NCBI GenBank assembly: GCA_963556195.1
Contig: OY744532.1
Span: forward strand, 97,351,165 to 97,415,164
Origin: Sepiola atlantica
Taxonomy: Eukaryota > Mollusca > Cephalopoda > Sepiida > Sepiolidae
Direction of reading: 5' to 3'
DNA length: 64,000 nt
Positions 49,185-61,731 of the stretch are shown here, in pieces. Made by a program: the position numbers and the translations under genes. Position 1 is the stretch's first letter. Each line of letters opens with the position of its first letter. The notes under the pieces were generated by a model. It was not told the DNA's origin. It ran no database searches and saw only the letters and a list, made by a program, of their open reading frames with translations.

Positions 49185-50000
49185 ATAATTTACTGTTATA
49201 ATCTTTTAATAATTTACCGTTATAACCTTTTTATAATTTACTGTTATAATCTTTTAATAATTTACCGTTATAACCTTTTTATAATTTACTGTTATAATCT
49301 TTTAATAATTTACCGTTATAACCTTTTTATAATTTACTGTTATAATCTTTTAATAATTTACCGTTATAACCTTTTTATAATTTATTGTTATAATTATTTT
49401 TATTATTTACTGTTATAACCTTTTTGTAATTTACTGTTATAATCTTTTCGTAATTTACTGTTATAATCTTTTCATAATTTACTGTTATAATCTTTTAATA
49501 ATTTCCTGTTATAATCTTTTGATAATTTACTGTTATAACCTTTTTATAATTTACTGTTATAATATTTTCATAATTTACTGTTATAATCTTTTTTATACTT
49601 TACTATTATGATCTTTTCATAATTTACTGTCATAATCTTTTGATAATTTACTGTTATAATCTTTACATAATTTACTTTTATAATCTTTTCATAATTTACT
49701 GTTATAATCTTTTTATAATTTACTGTTATAATCTTTTCATAATTTACTGTTATAATCTTTTGAGAATTTACTGTTATAATCTTTTCACAATTTACTGTTA
49801 TAATCTTTTGATAAACTACTGTTATAATATTTTGATAATTTACTGTTATAACCTTTTTATAATTTACTGTTATAACCTTTTTATAATTTACTGTTATAAT
49901 ATTTTGATAATTTACTGTTATAACGTTTTTATAATTTACTGTTATAATCTTTTGATAATTTACTGTTATAATCTTTTGATAATTTACTGTTATAATCTTT
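49185..50000. repeat. 24-bp minisatellite, about 34 copies
   Basis: The unit is close to 'ATAATTTACTGTTATAATCT' plus TTTG. The first ~200 bp (49188-49390) alternate two variants, giving a 48-bp repeat. Because 24 is divisible by 3 and few units contain stops, long repetitive open frames exist on both strands (about 163 codons minus, 131 plus). They have no start context or domain, so I treat them as artefacts. Confidence 0.96.
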
Positions 50001-50424
50001 TTCGTCTTTGCGTTCTTTATAACACTAGAGTATAAAGAAACAGAGAAGTTGAGAGACATAAAAAAGCGAAAAAAATGCAGACGACAGTGATAGTGACGAT
50101 ATCAAATAACAGCGGGATGTCTAACAAAATACACTGAAAGAGGTAGAGAATGAAAGAGAGGCGCTTACTGAGAGATCGCTGATTTTGTCAGTTAATTACA
50201 AATTAAGGCAGCATTGAACAATTTATTTTCTTCAAATATAACTGCATGTCAAACGAAACAATATTTTATTATACATTTTGTCTGATTAAAATATATATGG
50301 AAAGGTCCAAGGGAAATAAGCAATGGTTACGCCAGCTTTAATATACTATAGATATAGCTATTTACAAGAAAATGTAATATATCGAAACATATACACATAC
50401 ACACACCAACATCCCCACACCCCT

Positions 50425-50425
<1 letters not shown>
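50001..50425. other. Unclassified spacer
   Basis: Nothing recognised before a short CA-rich stretch at 50395-50430. Confidence 0.3.

Positions 50426-50430
<5 letters not shown>

Positions 50431-50480
<50 letters not shown>
50431..50480. repeat. (TA)n microsatellite
   Basis: TA run with one CA interruption, following a CA-rich leader. Confidence 0.95.
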
Positions 50481-50599
50481 CATATAAATTACTATTTCAT
50501 GTATCGCATAACATGTTATAAGGTGATATCATTTTTATGTGTCAATTTTCAGTATTTACTTCAATAGTGCTCGATACGTAAGTAGAGCTAGGTAGTAAG

Positions 50600-50740
50600 C
50601 TATGAAAATATATGTATGGCAAATAAGCTACACAGAGGCATTCGCGTTTTATCCCAGGGGGAATTTTAGCCTGAAGATACCCCCGGGGATGAAACGTGGA
50701 GCCTCTCTGTAGCTTAATTGCCATAAATATATTTTCATAG
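50600..50740. mobile_element. 141-bp nearly complete palindrome (MITE-like)
   Basis: The left arm begins 'CTATGAAAATATATGTATGG' and the right arm ends 'CATAAATATATTTTCATAG'. Pairing continues inward through 'GCTACACAGAGGC/GCCTCTCTGTAGC' and 'TTTATCCCAGGGGG/CCCCCGGGGATGAAA', so about 60 bp of each arm pairs around a ~20-nt centre. No coding capacity. Confidence 0.75.
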
Positions 50741-50836
50741 ATTAATATATATGGGGTAAGGTACACGATAATTCATGAAAATGAAATGTCGTGTGTGAAT
50801 AAAAAGATAAACGGAAAACAAGTTTAAGTGCAGGAG

Positions 50837-50903
50837 ATTAGGTTTTTAAAGAGCAATTCAACACGGCTTTTCATTTTCATGAATTGCTCTTTAAAAACCT
50901 AAT
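50837..50903. repeat. Perfect 24-bp inverted repeat
   Basis: Arms 50837-50860 and 50880-50903 are exact reverse complements ('ATTAGGTTTTTAAAGAGC' at the outer end) around a 19-nt loop. A weaker second pairing, 'CATGAAAATGAAA' at about 50774, faces 'TTTCATTTTCATG' in the loop region. The repeat is probably the remains of a fold-back element. Confidence 0.8.
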
Positions 50904-50904
50904 G

Positions 50905-52190
50905 TGTGACAAATAAGCAGACCTATCCCTTATTCATTCTGATTAATCTTTGGGTTCTAACGCCCAGTGTATCACATTTATGCCCCTCCCCATTTGTTTA
51001 CCATAGCCAGCTTCTTTGTCTATTCTTCCCTCTTGTCACCTTTCCCCTACTCCACCGCCTTCTCCATACTAGCTCATTAGGTGTGATAGTAACAAAGAGA
51101 AAGAAAATAGATAAAAATATAAACAGAAGAATAGGAAACATAGAAGAATGTGTCACTCTCTTATCATATTCCAACATCACTTAATGTCTTCTTATATGGT
51201 CCAATCAGATCATCCTTCCCTCATCCCATGTGTGTGACTTCAAAATAAAATTATTTCCATATCTTCATTTCGGAAGACGTTCGCCACGAAAGATACCGGT
51301 CAAAATCTCTTGTTTTTGTTGTTCTGCTCCACTTTATCTTGTTTTTCGTTTGTCATTTTTTTCAAACATTAATATATATATATATATATGTAAATAAATA
51401 CTCTAATTTCTATCAAATAGAAAGCTATTTTTTGTTACCACAAAGGCCTATTATCAACTTGGCAACACTGGTAGCTGAATATTTAGTGGAATAGAGATAT
51501 ACTCCTAACTATATATAGGAATCTTTCATAACAGACACTTTAAAAAAAAAAACATGACAATAAGGTCCCTCATCTGCATGTCTCCCTATAAGTCTTACGA
51601 TAGTACATTTTTGTTATTTGGGTAATCATTTACTGACGAGAAGTATCTCTAGTCTAAGTAGACAAAAAAAACTGAAAATAGTTTTATTTGAGCCAAAGCT
51701 GTATAACTGATCTTTCGAAAACGTGTTAATAAGACTACGTTTATTTTCCTTTCAAAAAATTGGTTTTGTGTAAAATGCATTTGTTAATCTATGAACGCGT
51801 GTTTTTAAATACATGTTAATGTCTATAAACAGTTGTATATAGAGACATATACACATACAAAGAAAGGTAAATCATTAGCCTTATCATCATTTATAATTAC
51901 AACTCTTTGATGCCTATTGAGCCACTGTCAAAATAGCTTATTATACGGTTCCTGGCCAACTCTTAGAATTTTAATGGGTATTTGGCCGGTGTAATACTTA
52001 ATTGTGGATGTATGATGAATATATTCATATTTAAAATACATAAAATGTCAATTCGTTTAAAATATTGCTATTTAAAACTTTTACTACTACTTAGTACGAC
52101 TCCGAGTGTTAGCCGTCGGAAAAGGAAGCATAAACTTTACATGCACATGCATTATTTTGGGGGGTGTATTCTTCCTTTCTTCATGACTGC
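50905..52190. other. Unclassified spacer
   Basis: A short (TA)n lies at 51372-51388. No gene or element recognised. Confidence 0.3.
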
Positions 52191-52192
52191 AT

Positions 52193-52242
<50 letters not shown>
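52191..52242. repeat. (CA)n-(TA)n microsatellite
   Basis: About 8 CA then 17 TA units, directly abutting the inverted-repeat element at 52241. Confidence 0.95.
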
Positions 52243-52245
<3 letters not shown>

Positions 52246-52440
52246 AATTTTATTTACACAGACATGCACAAAATCTGCGACACTGGCATGTCGATGTTAT
52301 CGATCAACAGTTTCTATAAACTGAGATCTCATCAGGGAGAGTTAGAATCCGATATTAACCTCAGATCATATTTGGAGTTTCTCTCCAAATATGATCTGAG
52401 GTTAAGATTTTGTACATATCTGTGTAAATAAAATTATCAT
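52241..52440. mobile_element. Asymmetric inverted-repeat element, 200 bp
   Basis: Terminal arms 52241-52276 and 52404-52440 pair ('ATGATAATTTTATTTACACA' with 'TGTGTAAATAAAATTATCAT'). An internal 21-bp perfect stem (52357-52377 with 52383-52403, around TTTCT) sits against the right arm. This leaves ~80 unpaired nt on the left. There is no coding region. Confidence 0.7.
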
Positions 52441-52537
52441 ATATGAAGCTCTATTTTGATATTGAGCACTTTTTATAAACCCGGTTAAAATTTACTGGAT
52501 TACCACCCTGTGGATAATTTTTACCTGGATTATTACC

Positions 52538-54114
<1,577 letters not shown>

Positions 54115-54468
54115 CTAGAAAATAAATGTCGGTTTATTGTTTTTACATAATATCGAGAAATTCTGATTCCTAATATATAATTGCACCACAGTCCGTAGTT
54201 TTCCTCGAATGTCCGGCTGGCTTAGCAGGCCGAGAACAGATCCGAAGCGTTTCCATGAATAATGGGGATAGAGAGGCGCTTGTAAAGCCAAGACAATTCG
54301 CGATTGTCTCGGGAGTTGCGCGTCATTAATAGACCAAGGCTGCCGAGGAAGTCGCGGGTGCCAGAGCCAATCACTCCACTCGTCTCCACAGCGATTGGTT
54401 GAAATAAATATCTGTCGAGAACTTTGGTATACTTGACCCCTTGCGTCTCTCTGTTGACGTTGATGCAT
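54115..54468 (-). other. Orphan open frame, 117 codons, GC-richer island
   Basis: This frame is longer than expected by chance in such AT-rich DNA and lies in a GC-richer patch (about 54190-54480). The predicted product is rich in Arg, Gln, Trp and Pro ('DEWSDWLWHPRLPRQPW' in the middle). It has no signal peptide, membrane segment or domain that I recognise. The first Met is at 54466-54468, with no visible promoter or splice signal. It could be part of an unrecognised repeat, an exon read in context, or chance. Confidence 0.25.
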
Positions 54469-54479
54469 GTCCAGAGGTT

Positions 54480-56214
54480 CTAATTAAATAATCCCGTATA
54501 GATGTGTTGATATAAATGGTTATGCACCCAAATGAATATGGAACCGCTTTTCATTATAAAACAATACGGAAAATATACTAAACTGCTCTAATATGTTCTT
54601 TTAAACTTTTGTAGAATTAGTTTGCTTACTGAGTGTATATTTCTTCCTTGACTGATCGTTACATAGACATTTCAACTGATACTGACTGATGAGTTCAATC
54701 GTTTGCAGGTGATGCGTTCTTAACCCGGTACGTTTGATAGAAATGTTAACCAAACTGTTTTCCTTTTCCAATCCGTAGATTTAGTGAGACCTATATAAAG
54801 TATGCGTGTTTTATTTTCAGCATTAGTTGAATAATATTTTAATTACATGTTCGTTTGTTTCCAGTTTCCAGAACTTGATTACAACAAAAATAAAGATTTT
54901 CATTTATTGAACAAATGCCATGAATTCGCATCCTAAAATGTGGGTAAAATGTTGTCCCAAATATTTTCGAATATAGTTGCTTAACTTAATTCCCAAATCC
55001 CTAAAAATAAAGCATGTGCCAACATGGCTCTCGGTCGTGCTTCTTAACTGCGCCATGAAAAAGCCTTTAATAAAAAAATAGGATTAACACTTTATTTTTA
55101 GTGTCACCTTAACGTTTCAATCTTGTGACGATTACCGTATTTAATCAGAAATAACGGTGATAGAAGATGTTGCTGCTTCGTGTGATGTAACGTGATGTTT
55201 GAATTTCATGAAACTCAATATAAAGCCATACACTTTGTTTTTCGATTGAGTTACTATATGTATATTTTTTCTATCTAACATATGAAAAAAACAAATAAAA
55301 TATGAAGTGTATATTGTCTGTAAAAGTCAATGAGTGTGATTAGTTTGAGATTAAGAAGACCAATCGAAACTCAATAGCACAAATGGATAGCAATGGTATT
55401 TGTTCATTAAAAGAATAGCAGGGAAGTGGAAGTGTCTTTGACTTGCGCTCTTGTTTTGAGAAAGAAGTGAGAGAGAAAGGACATATCTTGTCTTGTAGCA
55501 ATGCGTGTTTCGTCGACTCCTAAAGCAATGCCGTTGGAGACGCAAGATCAAAGAAGCTAAAGTATCAGGCAAAGAGCAAGACTAAGATTGAAGTAACCCA
55601 CGTCGCAACCTTGTTCCCGAACAGCCTCATCAAGCAAACTTTTGGTTCAACTGACGCGGGGTATTTATTTCCCATCTTCTCCAGTACTCTAGGATCTATT
55701 TTTCATTGATAGCACATAGATTTGTGAAGGAGGTAATGCGCTCTGGAGTGTGACCTAGCGTGCACATGATAACACAAACCTACGTAGAGACGTCTGTTTA
55801 TTGTGTGGTGGGAATCACAACATGGCCGCTATCTTAACCGATGAACGACATCCATCATGTTGATTCTTTTTATTTACTAGTATTATCAATGATATCAACC
55901 TGGCTATGACTAGACTCGTGCCTATGCTTATCCTGAAGGTAAAACTCGTGTTCAACAGAATTTATTATTTTCTCTAACCAACCTTTCAGGTTGTGAGATA
56001 TAGCTCTGATTCATAAAATGCATGCGCGTTGCAGCTACATTAACACAATATCATTTTGCACCTAAGTTTAATCAGACGACGAAGACAATTCTATTCACCA
56101 GGTGTAACTTTTATGAAGTCAATCGATAAAAAAAAGGTGTCTAATCTTAATGAGGTTTTGTGTCTGTAAACTGTTTTTTTAATTTATTTCTCAGAAAAGT
56201 ATTCAAATAGTAAA
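54480..56214. other. Unclassified spacer
   Basis: A less AT-rich stretch at 55350-55860 shows no coding signature. Nothing else was identified. Confidence 0.3.
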
Positions 56215-56521
56215 AAAGGTAAAGGTCGCATAGCCTGGACGCGCACGAGTGTCGTTGCCGACATCACACACTGCCCATGGTCGTAGCGGCGGTGATTTGT
56301 TAAAAATCACCGTGTCTAGGGCGCATCATATGGAAAGCGGAGCCTATCCCTATCCTTCCGCTGCCTTGCACCTTACCTGAGTTTTAGTCAGGTACCCATT
56401 TACTACTGGGTGGACAGAGGGAGTTTTCAGACCCGGAAAATTCGCATGCCGTGAGTGAGATCGAACCCGGGCGTCCAGCCCAAAGACAAGTGCTATAACC
56501 ACTCGTCCACAGGCCCTCCCT
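56215..56521 (-). mobile_element. tRNA-headed SINE with mollusc-type central domain
   Basis: On the minus strand from about 56521 the head reads 'GGCCTGTGGACGAGTGGTTA' (A box), 'GCACTTGTCTTTGGGCTG' (anticodon-arm-like) and 'CGGGTTCGATC' (B box). The centre has 'CACCCAGTAGTAAATGGGTA' then 'CCTGACTAAAACTCAGGTAA'. This resembles the conserved central domain of mollusc and other metazoan SINEs (Ceph/Meta type); I make that match from memory of the pattern. The body continues to an A/T-poor 3' part and ends in a short 'CTTTACC'-type repeat. It looks near full length, about 300 bp. Confidence 0.8.
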
Positions 56522-57565
56522 CTGCGGTGACACTAAAAATGACCGACAGAGACGGATATTAAGCTGGAACATAGATTCATGTACAAAGACACGTATAGAC
56601 AAAATAGAAGTGATCGTTCCTGAAAATAGAAAATAGCAACCACGGTCGAAGTAAATATGGGTAAAAGATAAACCCTTGGATATCGATTGGGAAAACAAAT
56701 TCTCATTCTTCTGATGATGAAAAATCTGTTATAGTGTGCGATTTGACAATCGTATTGAAAAACACACTGTGCTTCTCATCCAACACCGATGGAAATAAAT
56801 GTATCTGCTGAACTTGCGAGGGAGTAGTCGTTTAGTTAATCTTACTATTTTATTCATTACATTATTCCTCTATGTGGTGAACTTGCATGTTTTCTTTTCT
56901 CCGTTTTATTCTCTTTGAATGTAGTGTACTCCTATAACCATTGGACAAAAGCACAATCTCCCTTTCTCATTTACTTGAAAATAAAAACTGTTTTTAGGAA
57001 AATGTTTTTGACTTCGCCAAACTTGGATCCATTTTATATTTTAGTCAGTTTTATTTCCTTTATGTGTTATCTCTCCCTCTGTCTCTTTTAATCTTTCTCT
57101 CCACCTCTCTTTGTTTTTTGTTTGTTTTGAAATTATATCTGTGTTTTCGATTATTTCCGAATGTGCATGACATTATTTCTGTCTATTTGGAATGCTTAAT
57201 CTCTGTCCGTCAACTGTATACCTGATTGCCTAACATCAAATCCGCCACCGTTTAGCGTTACAAAATGTATATGAGACGAAATAATAAAACTTTAGTCAGG
57301 GACTAGATTCCGGTATATTGTGATATAACGGCTTAACACGTATGTCTTCATTTTAAGTTTAAGCATATAAGTTCTATGAAAAATTACCGATAAATAAGTA
57401 ATATATAAATAATTTAAAAGAAATCAAATACGCTTATGTTCACTGTTAACATCATTTGATGTATTAATTCTCAGTATATCTACTCTTGAGGAAAATCGGT
57501 GATATTCTTCTATTACTTGTATTTCACTCTTCCCATCACATCTTCCCCTTTCTGTCCCTGTATAT
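56522..57565. other. Unclassified spacer
   Basis: No gene or repeat head recognised. Confidence 0.3.
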
Positions 57566-57566
57566 G

Positions 57567-57569
<3 letters not shown>

Positions 57570-57631
<62 letters not shown>
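57570..57631. repeat. (TA)n microsatellite
   Basis: About 31 TA units ending exactly where the TIR element begins. Confidence 0.97.
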
Positions 57632-57635
<4 letters not shown>

Positions 57636-58284
57636 GGTAAAAGACTAGAATAAAACATTGTAAAGATACAATATTTATTAAAAACATTTAAAGTTCAGAG
57701 CAAGGAACCTCAAATCCTAAATCCATGGATTTTCAAAGAAAACATTTCTTCTCGTCAGATAATTTTTTATACACACGGAATCATAACAAAAGAAAAAATT
57801 CCAGCAACAAACGGATACAAATACTACACAGGATAAATTGGAATTTACCAATTACCAAAGACCACCAACATACTGCAAAAACTTTTGAACTCCTAAACAA
57901 TTTAAATATCGCTTTCTTTTTCAAGCATTCATCCCTAAATAACGGATGCTTTTATTTTTATTTTTTATTTCATTTTGTCCTGACGTGTTATTAGATAACA
58001 CCCACTTTAACTTTACGCTCACACCTCAAAATAAGACTTTTCACCTCTGGCCCTAATTTTGTTCTTTACTTCTACTTTGTTTTACTTTATATAACATTTT
58101 CAAAGTTAATTGTTTGCCGACAATATTTATAATCACATTGTCGGCTTCCCCATCCTCTGATGAGACGAAATGTTTTCTTTGAAAATCCATGGATTAAGGA
58201 TATTAGGCTCCTTGCTCTGAACCTTTGATGTTTTTAATAAATATTGTATATTTAAAATGTTTTATTCTCATCTTTTACCTCTAA
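57631..58284. mobile_element. 654-bp element with ~130-bp terminal inverted repeats
   Basis: Ends are TTAGAGGTAAAAGA and TCTTTTACCTCTAA. The arms (57631 to about 57765 and about 58150-58284) pair with roughly 90% identity, sharing 'AATCCATGGATTTTCAAAGA'. Inside are a hairpin 'GCCGACAATATTTATAATC...TTGTCGGC' near 58116-58145 and an 89-codon frame (57725-57994) that starts within the TIR and has no known domain. It could be a non-autonomous DNA transposon or a PLE-related element with inverted terminal repeats. Confidence 0.65.
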
Positions 58285-58389
58285 AATAAATTGCTCTATT
58301 TAATATATTGAGCTTTACACTATCACGATAGATTATTATTATAAAACGATAATTTAATTATCGTTATAATTCTACACTTTAATATTATT

Positions 58390-58397
58390 ATATATAA

Positions 58398-58429
<32 letters not shown>

Positions 58430-58532
58430 GTATATATATATATATGAATATATATATATATGTATATATATGTATATATATATATACATTACAAACAATA
58501 TTTCAGCAAATTGCATTGCTCTAGTATATATG

Positions 58533-58571
<39 letters not shown>

Positions 58572-58628
58572 GTTACATATATATATATATATATATAAAT
58601 AAATATATATACGTATATTTATATACGT

Positions 58629-58660
<32 letters not shown>

Positions 58661-58665
58661 GTAAC

Positions 58666-58722
<57 letters not shown>

Positions 58723-58803
58723 TATATATATGTATATATTTACATTGCACACAATATTTCAGAAAATTGTATCATCCTCGTATATATATTGTGTGTAATG
58801 TAT

Positions 58804-58892
<89 letters not shown>
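58390..58892. repeat. Cluster of (TA)n tracts with TATG/TACG interruptions
   Basis: Several TA runs (about 58393-58490, 58535-58570, 58575-58736, 58800-58892) are separated by two related unique segments near 58495-58520 and 58742-58775 ('ACAATATTTCAG(C/A)AAATTG'). This implies that a TA-flanked segment was itself duplicated. Confidence 0.9.
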
Positions 58893-58896
<4 letters not shown>

Positions 58897-61255
58897 ACAT
58901 ATTAACCTATGGTGGCGGATTACCGATCGATGGGGTAAATTTATATTTTAAACTGTTGAAACTTATCCTTAGGTGTTATTTTCTAGAAAATAATTCCAAT
59001 CGGTTTTAACATTAAAATTCACTAAGCAGACTTTTAATTATTTCAGTAATATAAAGTCACGCATATGTACCAGCAACAACTAAAACATCTCATCTACATT
59101 CCCTTGTTACAGACTCATTAAACATGTATTTCATGTATTTAATTTTAAAAAGCTAAATGAGAGTTCTATTGTAAGCTAGAAATTAATTTCAAACTATAAT
59201 TATGCACTGACATTAAATTAACATAAATGACGTCATTGAAGATGTTTTGGTTGGTTCGTATTCACATAATTTGCTAAAATATTATATCAAATCGAAGAAG
59301 ATGAGAAGAATTCGTCATGGTCAACCGTGGGGGAAGAGATAATCGGAATTTTTGAATGATCTGACCGTTATTCTACCTGGCTGAACGTTGGTGTGATAAT
59401 TCATTGAATTAAAAAAACGAATCGAATGTTATGAGAGACAGAGTTCTTCACCGATGAAGAAACACTTTTGTTTTCGATTTAGTTGCCTCTCCACGAGAGA
59501 GAAAATCTTATTAAATAGATGCATTAAAAAAAAAACATGTTTCCATTCATTTGTTTTTATTCGTGTTTAATGTTGTTGTCTGTGTTAGTCGCCGTTACAT
59601 CAATTGCACTACATATGTATTCATTAAATATTTATGAGAATAAAAAATGCGTTTAAAGTAAAACAATTTTTAAAAATTTCTGCTTCAAAAAATCATTTAA
59701 TTACTAACATCAATTTCTGAGAAGCCATTTCAGTTTATTCGTAAACAAATTGAACATTTTAATATGGTGTGATGGTGATCTACACTATTTCGTGAACATA
59801 TGCACACTTCTAGACATTATGTCTTGAAGAGCCTAAGACGAAAGACGATCTCACTATCGGTAACGAGACCTATTTTGTTTGGCGCTCTTGTATAAGCAGT
59901 AACCGATCTGAGGGAGATAACTCTATTTTTCTTATCCGCCGCTATTCCGAATTCACTTATACTTTGGCAAGGAGGATAACTTTTTTATACTTGCAAATAT
60001 GAGTCGTGTACCTGAAGTTATGACTTCCTCTTTTAATGCAAATCTTTCAAAATCCTATATCATTTATTTTAATTCAATTTATTGATTTAAAATGTAAAAT
60101 AGTAAATATTAATAAATGTACATATCTTATAAATGTAGTAAACTTTTCTCCCCTTATATCATTGGCGTGTACAACTTTCTCTCCAAGAGCTGCATATGCA
60201 AATCTGCTTCGAGGTATAATGAAGGACACACCCTGATTCGTGTTTTCGGTTAATATCTATATGTTTCGTTCCCTTTCAATAAATTTTACATTTCATCCAT
60301 ACAGGAAGTTTTTAGATTTTTCACTCCAACGGCCAGATGCAATATAACTTGCGATCATCGAGTAGTATTCTTAATAAAACACATCTGCTCTTAGCCTCAT
60401 TATCTTGTGTGTCGATCTTGCAATTGTATGCTAGCTACTCTACATTTCTCACGGTAACAATGGATATTTAATTCTTCTGCATTTGATGCGTTTTCATTGG
60501 CTGCAAAAACGGCTTTCTATTATATTCTCGCTAGACAAAATAACAGATAAGCAGATTTGTTTGTGTCTATTTAGAATGATATTTGTTGTTTTTACTTTTT
60601 CTGTAACAAAATATTGATTCAAGTCTTAACCACATTACATTCATTTACTTATTAGTAGAAGATTTTAAAGAAGTATTTGTCAAAATCTAATTCGCCATTT
60701 GTTATCATGGAACTTTCGTCAGTTAAATATGTTTTATATTTTATCTTATAGAGAGAGCTGGGAAATTGAAATTACTTATTCTGTCGGCCGCCATTTGTAA
60801 AAGGTGCCGCTGACAGCATTATATTAAGTAGCACTTTATATAAACGTCATAAATAAGCAATACAAGAATCGATGAACAAGTATTTTAAGTTTATGAATAT
60901 TTATTAATACATGCAATTATTTATTTGATTGTTGAAATATATTAAAAAATGATGAAATCATAACTGTTTATTAAAGATGTAAGCTGTATTTTATTTTCAT
61001 GGCATTTGTGAAGAATGTGGTCATTTTATAAAACGTTACGTCTGTGGCTATAAATTCTCTAACGAAACCAAAAGTAAAATAATTTCGGGTCAAATAACAT
61101 GTTACAATATCAAAAAGCAAACATTGGGTAATGAACCGCATATCGCTGTATTGCTATACGGATATTAGTTGACATTCTGAAATAATAAAGCTAGATTAAA
61201 TTAAAACTGGTTTCAATTAATCTCACTTTGCAACGTAATCTAACATTAACCCATG
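58893..61255. other. Unclassified AT-rich spacer
   Basis: Contains 'GGGAGATAACTC' near 59912, a word common in mollusc repeats. No supported gene, RNA or full element. Confidence 0.3.
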
Positions 61256-61258
61256 TAA

Positions 61259-61272
61259 TACACACACACACC

Positions 61273-61311
<39 letters not shown>
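61259..61311. repeat. (CA)n-(TA)n microsatellite
   Basis: About 16 CA units then about 10 TA units, at the left edge of the retrozyme-like element. Confidence 0.95.
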
Positions 61312-61312
<1 letters not shown>

Positions 61313-61328
61313 ATATTATTTTTGTTTA

Positions 61329-61388
61329 TTATCTATATACGTATATGTTTCGTCCTTTATAATCGGGACTCATCAGCATAGAGATATA
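61329..61388 (-). ncRNA. Hammerhead ribozyme motif A (type I, minimal)
   Basis: Minus-strand order: helix I strand TATCTCTATG, then CTGATGA (61376-61370). Helix II is GTCC/GGAC with a 10-nt loop (61369-61352), then GAAA (61351-61348), C, a short loop, the cleavage triplet GTA, and TATAGATA closing helix I. All invariant core positions are present. Helix III is reduced to about two pairs, as in known retroelement hammerheads that often act as dimers. Confidence 0.75.
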
Positions 61389-61655
61389 ACGATTCACTAC
61401 TGGTCATGCAATTCGAAACCCCGGATTTACAACTCAAATCCCAACATCCGGAACCACTGCCCACAACTGAATAGCGAATAAACAGTGATAATGTTAACAC
61501 TTCATCCGGCGGCTTGACGTAATAAGTGCGTTCAACTTAATGAAAGAAACGATGCATGTATAGCTAGCGAGGTCATGCTGTGTTAATATTACACTAATAC
61601 TGCTCGTCTAGAGGGTTTTCTAGGAGCTACAAATAATATATATTTGTTTTGTTTA

Positions 61656-61715
61656 ATATCTATGTAAGCATACGTTTCGTCCTTTATAATCGGGACTCAT
61701 CAGCATAGAGATATA
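61656..61715 (-). ncRNA. Hammerhead ribozyme motif B (type I, minimal)
   Basis: Same core as motif A: CTGATGA (61703-61697), helix II GTCC/GGAC (61696-61679), GAAA (61678-61675). Helix I is better, with CTATG pairing CATAG and further pairs outward. The expected cleavage triplet here reads TTA rather than GTA, so the C-G pair of helix III is weakened and cleavage may be poorer. Confidence 0.7.
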
Positions 61716-61731
61716 ACTATTTAGTACTGGT

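Larger units (their letters stand above)
61312..61731 (-). mobile_element. Retrozyme-like element: hammerhead, ~327-bp unit, hammerhead
   Basis: Two antisense hammerhead motifs in the same orientation lie exactly 327 bp apart (landmark GTTTCG at 61347 and 61674). They enclose a unique non-coding stretch, with TA tracts on both sides. Retrozymes are small non-autonomous retroelements of about 300-400 bp. They have this hammerhead-flanked layout and produce circular RNAs after self-cleavage and ligation. The open frames inside are trivial. A PLE remnant lies 0.8 kb away on the opposite strand. Confidence 0.7.

Noticed and set aside
49568..50059. 163-codon repetitive frame and its 131-codon antisense partner
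   Set aside because: Explained by a 24-bp minisatellite with a period divisible by three; no domain, promoter or start context.
52320..52340. CTGATGA on the minus strand followed by GAAAC 14 nt later
   Set aside because: The intervening 14 nt cannot form a helix II, and no helix I partner is visible, so it is not counted as a hammerhead.
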